Of a stretch of 6,961 nucleotides of DNA, positions 4,461-6,961 are shown piece by piece. The notes under the pieces are model-generated. The model had not been told where the DNA came from, did no database searches, and saw only the letters and a program-made list of their open reading frames with translations. Source of the DNA: a bacterium (GTDB taxonomy: Bacteria; Patescibacteriota; Minisyncoccia; Minisyncoccales; UBA10102); assembly GCA_030699255.1 (NCBI GenBank), contig JAUYJR010000009.1, forward strand, positions 1 through 6,961. The letters run 5' to 3'. The position numbers were made by a program, and so were the translations under genes. Every line of letters starts with the position of its first letter. The stretch's first letter is position 1.

Positions 4461-6892
4461 ATCACAATATTTACTAATGTGCCGGGTATAACTACTATAT
4501 CTTTCACCTCTTTTCCCTCAATCCACTTCTGAATATTCTCGTTTTTGAGCGCCTTTTCCCGTAAATCATCACTTGTGCTGTCAGAGGAAACCTCCATAAC
4601 ATCTCGCACCTTCCCGTTCACCTGCACGGGAATTTGAAGAATATCCTCTTTCAACAACTCTTCTCTGTATTCTGGAAATGCCTGTTCGTGAACGCTCTCT
4701 TTCTCTCCAATTCTCTCCCACAGCTCCGAAACAATAAACGGACAAAACGGAGCAAGGAGCAGTAAGAAAGTTTTGTACAACGAAAGAGAGATACCATCTC
4801 GGCGATCCATCTCGTTTGCCAGCATCATGAGCTGACTAATAGCTGTATTACAATGCAGTTCCTCAATATCCTCCCCAACCTTCTTAATAGATTGATGCAG
4901 TATTGTTTTGAGAGGAGCATTATCTTGGTGTTCTCCCACCTTGTCTTGCAACCGCCAGGTGCGTTCCAAAAAACGCTTTACTCCGGCAATATTTTGCGTG
5001 TTCCATGCCTTCATGTCAGCCAACGGCCCCATAAACATTTCATACAGGCGAAGAGAGTCTGCTCCAAACTTTTCAATAATCATATCCGGATTTACCACGT
5101 TGCCCAAGGATTTAGACATCTTCCGCCCGTCTTCCGCCATAATCATTCCCTGATGACGAAGCTTCAAAAACGGCTCCTTAAATGACACATACCCAAATTT
5201 GTGCAGAACTTTTGTAAAGAAACGCGCGTACATGAGATGCAGAACGGTATGTTCTGCCCCCCCCACATACAAATCCACGGGAAGCCACGTTGCGATATGC
5301 TCTTCCGAAGCAAATTGCTTATTATTGCGAGGATCAGCAAATCGAAAATAGTACCATGAAGAGCAAACAAATGTATCCATGGTGTCAACCTCAGGACTCC
5401 AGCCTTTTCCAAATATGCGTTCAGTGCGCTCTTGTAGTTCTTTTGACTGGGCAAGAGGAGAAACACCTGTTGGCTTAAATTCAACATCCGTGGGAAGCAT
5501 CCAGGGCAGATGTTGCTCCGGCACAGGATGGGGATTGCCCTGAGGATCGTACACAATAGGAATAGGGGCTCCCCAGTACCGCTGACGAGAGATAAGCCAG
5601 TCACGCAGTTTGGTTACCTTCTTCATTTCTCCTCCAACAAACTTGATAATGGCTGGTTTTGCTTCTTCCGATGACATACCATCAAAAGAACCCGACCCCA
5701 CAAGATGTCCTTCACCCGTGTATGCTTCTTCCAGTACAGGACAGATTGGCTGAGGGTATTTATCGCAGATAACCTGCTTAATAGGAAGATTAAATTTCTT
5801 GGCAAATGCCCAGTCCCGTTGATCATGAGCCGGAACCGCCATAATAGCTCCCGTGCCGTAGTGAGCAAGCACGTAGTCTGCAATATACACAGGAATTTCT
5901 TCTTTGGTGGCGGGGTTCACCGCTTTTACTCCTTTTAGCTCCACCCCCGTTTTATCCTTCTCTTCCGCCGTGCGCTCAAGATCCGTCTTTTCTCTGGTTT
6001 TTGCCACGTATAACTCAACCTCTTCTCTGTTTGTAATGTGTGATTTGAAATTTGAAATTTCCGGATGCTCGGGGGCAAGCACAAGGTATGTTGCTCCAAA
6101 GAGGGTATCTGGCCTTGTGGTAAAGACCTCAATGTTTTGTTTAGGAATTTGCCCAGTCATACGACTGGGCACCCTGTCGAATGACAGGGTGAATTTGAGT
6201 TCAGCACCAGCCGAACGACCAATCCAGTTCCGCTGATTGCGTACTGTTGATTTCGGCCAGTCTACTTCTTCCAAATCATCAACCAGCTGGTCTGAAAACT
6301 CGGTAATCTTGAAAAACCACTGCTCAAGATCTTTCTGAATCACCTTGGTACTACACCGCTCGCAGGCACCGCTCACCACCTGCTCATTTGCCAACACCGT
6401 CTGACAAGAAGAACACCAGTTTACATTTGCCTTTGCCTTGTACGCAAGGTTATTGTTGTACAAGAGAAGAAAAAACCACTGTGTCCACTTGTAGTACTCT
6501 GGGGTATGCGTGCCAATCTCTCTGCTCCAGTCATAGGAAAGCCCCAGGCGCTGAATCTGTTTCCGAAAGGTTTCCATTGCCTTCTCGGTGGTCTCTTTTG
6601 GATGAATACCCGTTTTGACCGCATAGTTTTCCGCGGGAAGCCCAAACGCGTCCCACCCCATGGGATGGAGTACATTATACCCCTTCATACGCTTATACCT
6701 GCTGTAAATATCTGTTGCCGCGTATCCTTCCACATGGCCAACATGAAGACCCGATCCAGAAGGATACGGAAACATGTCTAATACGTAAAGCTTTGGCTTT
6801 TGAGAATCTTCTCTGGCTGCTCCCATACCCTGTTCTTTCCAGGTTTTGCCCCATTTCTCTTCAATAAATTGGGGGTTGTATCGCTCCTCCAT
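4457..6892 (-). CDS. leuS: Leucyl-tRNA synthetase
   Basis: Class Ia cytosolic synthetase that charges tRNA-Leu. Complete at 811 residues. Landmarks: the HIGH-type motif HVGH (50-53) within PYPSGSGLHVGH; a four-cysteine zinc module (160, 163, 177, 180); WIGRSAGAE (223-231); the CP1 editing domain, with threonine-rich TTRPDT (258-263) and YGTGAIMAVPAHDQRD (345-360), so hydrolytic proofreading should be intact; DWLISRQRYWG and SSWYYFRF in the catalytic core; KMSKS at 591-595; and a C-terminal VQVNGKVR (756-763). The start gives the standard N-terminus and has GAGGG just upstream. Between ELKF (231-234) and EVFTTRPDT about 20 residues occur where E. coli has about 9. The surplus is encoded by a double palindrome at 6151-6190. 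A run of eight G (5257-5264, minus strand) codes for the Val-Gly-Gly-Ala of YVGGAEH without breaking the frame. Confidence 0.99.
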   Translation of the reverse strand: MEERYNPQFIEEKWGKTWKEQGMGAAREDSQKPKLYVLDMFPYPSGSGLHVGHVEGYAATDIYSRYKRMKGYNVLHPMGWDAFGLPAENYAVKTGIHPKETTEKAMETFRKQIQRLGLSYDWSREIGTHTPEYYKWTQWFFLLLYNNNLAYKAKANVNWCSSCQTVLANEQVVSGACERCSTKVIQKDLEQWFFKITEFSDQLVDDLEEVDWPKSTVRNQRNWIGRSAGAELKFTLSFDRVPSRMTGQIPKQNIEVFTTRPDTLFGATYLVLAPEHPEISNFKSHITNREEVELYVAKTREKTDLERTAEEKDKTGVELKGVKAVNPATKEEIPVYIADYVLAHYGTGAIMAVPAHDQRDWAFAKKFNLPIKQVICDKYPQPICPVLEEAYTGEGHLVGSGSFDGMSSEEAKPAIIKFVGGEMKKVTKLRDWLISRQRYWGAPIPIVYDPQGNPHPVPEQHLPWMLPTDVEFKPTGVSPLAQSKELQERTERIFGKGWSPEVDTMDTFVCSSWYYFRFADPRNNKQFASEEHIATWLPVDLYVGGAEHTVLHLMYARFFTKVLHKFGYVSFKEPFLKLRHQGMIMAEDGRKMSKSLGNVVNPDMIIEKFGADSLRLYEMFMGPLADMKAWNTQNIAGVKRFLERTWRLQDKVGEHQDNAPLKTILHQSIKKVGEDIEELHCNTAISQLMMLANEMDRRDGISLSLYKTFLLLLAPFCPFIVSELWERIGEKESVHEQAFPEYREELLKEDILQIPVQVNGKVRDVMEVSSDSTSDDLREKALKNENIQKWIEGKEVKDIVVIPGTLVNIVI
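6043..6060. repeat. 7-bp tandem repeat inside leuS (ATTTGAA, about 2.6 copies)
   Basis: ATTTGAA is repeated twice and followed by ATTT. It is translated on the minus strand as part of EISNFKSH (278-285) in the CP1 editing domain, just after LAPEHP. A/T-rich words of this kind (AATTTCAAATTTCAAAT) are familiar as intergenic filler in Patescibacteria-like genomes; this is a recollection, not a search result. The segment does not clearly lengthen the protein, so it may be chance. Confidence 0.4.
6150..6191. repeat. Two adjacent perfect hairpins translated in frame within leuS
   Basis: Hairpin 1 has arms GCCCAGTC (6151-6158) and GACTGGGC (6163-6170) with loop ATAC, plus a T-A pair at 6150/6171. 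Hairpin 2 has arms ACCCTGTC (6171-6178) and GACAGGGT (6183-6190) with loop GAAT, plus a C-G pair at 6170/6191. The two abut with no spacer, and both are more GC-rich than the A/T-rich leuS sequence on either side. They encode residues 235-248 (TLSFDRVPSRMTGQ). The arrangement is that of a mobile palindromic element which inserted while keeping the frame. Confidence 0.8.
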
Positions 6893-6895
6893 ATA

Positions 6896-6900
6896 CCCTC
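6896..6900 (-). promoter_or_regulatory. Likely ribosome binding site of leuS
   Basis: GAGGG on the minus strand lies three bases before the leuS ATG, which is closer than usual. It is the only Shine-Dalgarno-like match of this strength directly ahead of any gene here, and it supports the start at 6892. Confidence 0.45.
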
Positions 6901-6944
6901 AGTTGTACTCTTTTTTGCCCTTATTGTCTATCCCGGTCGTGTTA

Positions 6945-6961
6945 TCATTGCGAGTGACAGA
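6945..6961. repeat. Start of a second ATTGCGAG-type repeat, cut by the window edge
   Basis: TCATTGCGAGTGACAGA matches the opening of a common dispersed palindrome whose other half would read GCGAAGCAATC beyond the edge. It shares ATTGCGAG and orientation with the copy at 645-652. Like that copy, it lies upstream of a minus-strand gene, here within the leuS leader. Confidence 0.45.

Noticed and set aside
6043..6060. The ATTTGAA repeat as a second in-gene insertion in leuS
   Set aside because: The surrounding protein segment aligns with other LeuRS without an evident gain in length, so it may be simple sequence drift.
6893..6961. Promoter in the leuS leader
   Set aside because: GACAAT could pass for a -10 box, but no acceptable -35 box lies 16-18 bp upstream and the leader is cut by the window edge.

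Overview
The window reads as a compact bacterial chromosome segment, most likely from a Patescibacteria/CPR organism of the Parcubacteria type. This placement is inferred from the style of the LeuRS, GlyA and nucleotidyltransferase proteins and from dense palindromic repeats; no marker gene here proves it. TGA, TAA and TAG all serve as stops and the reading frames fit code 11, so the UGA=Gly code of Gracilibacteria/SR1 is excluded. All six genes lie on the minus strand, so transcription runs from the right edge to the left edge.

Layout in transcription order (right to left): leuS (leucyl-tRNA synthetase, complete, 811 aa) overlaps by 4 nt a membrane-anchored DUF4253-type protein (252 aa). An 18-bp gap leads to a five-helix Yip1-family membrane protein (215 aa). 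After 77 bp comes yvcK/glmR (321 aa, UDP-GlcNAc-binding CofD-like protein), which overlaps by 4 nt a GlmU/RmlA-like sugar-1-phosphate nucleotidyltransferase with a left-handed beta-helix tail (387 aa). A 200-bp gene-free gap follows, then glyA (serine hydroxymethyltransferase), cut by the left window edge after 210 codons. Three blocks are suggested: leuS-DUF4253-yip1, yvcK-nucleotidyltransferase, and glyA; read-through between them is possible because no convincing terminator is visible.

The most unusual DNA is repetitive. The gap before glyA holds a 114-bp structured inverted repeat (695-808) that can fold into an outer stem with two inner hairpins, directly followed by a mosaic of two REP-like motifs (645-693). 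The right edge cuts into what looks like another copy of the second repeat family. Inside leuS, two back-to-back 8-bp-arm hairpins (6151-6190) are translated in frame and appear to add about 11 residues at the entrance to the CP1 editing domain. This resembles the protein-coding palindromic elements described in Rickettsia.

Functionally the window mixes translation (leuS), one-carbon metabolism (glyA) and cell-envelope precursor control (yvcK with a nucleotidyltransferase), plus two uncharacterised membrane proteins translated just downstream of leuS. No complete new defence or mobile system is visible. The best candidates for something undescribed are the in-gene palindromic element, the 114-bp structured repeat, and the anchored DUF4253/Yip1 pair.
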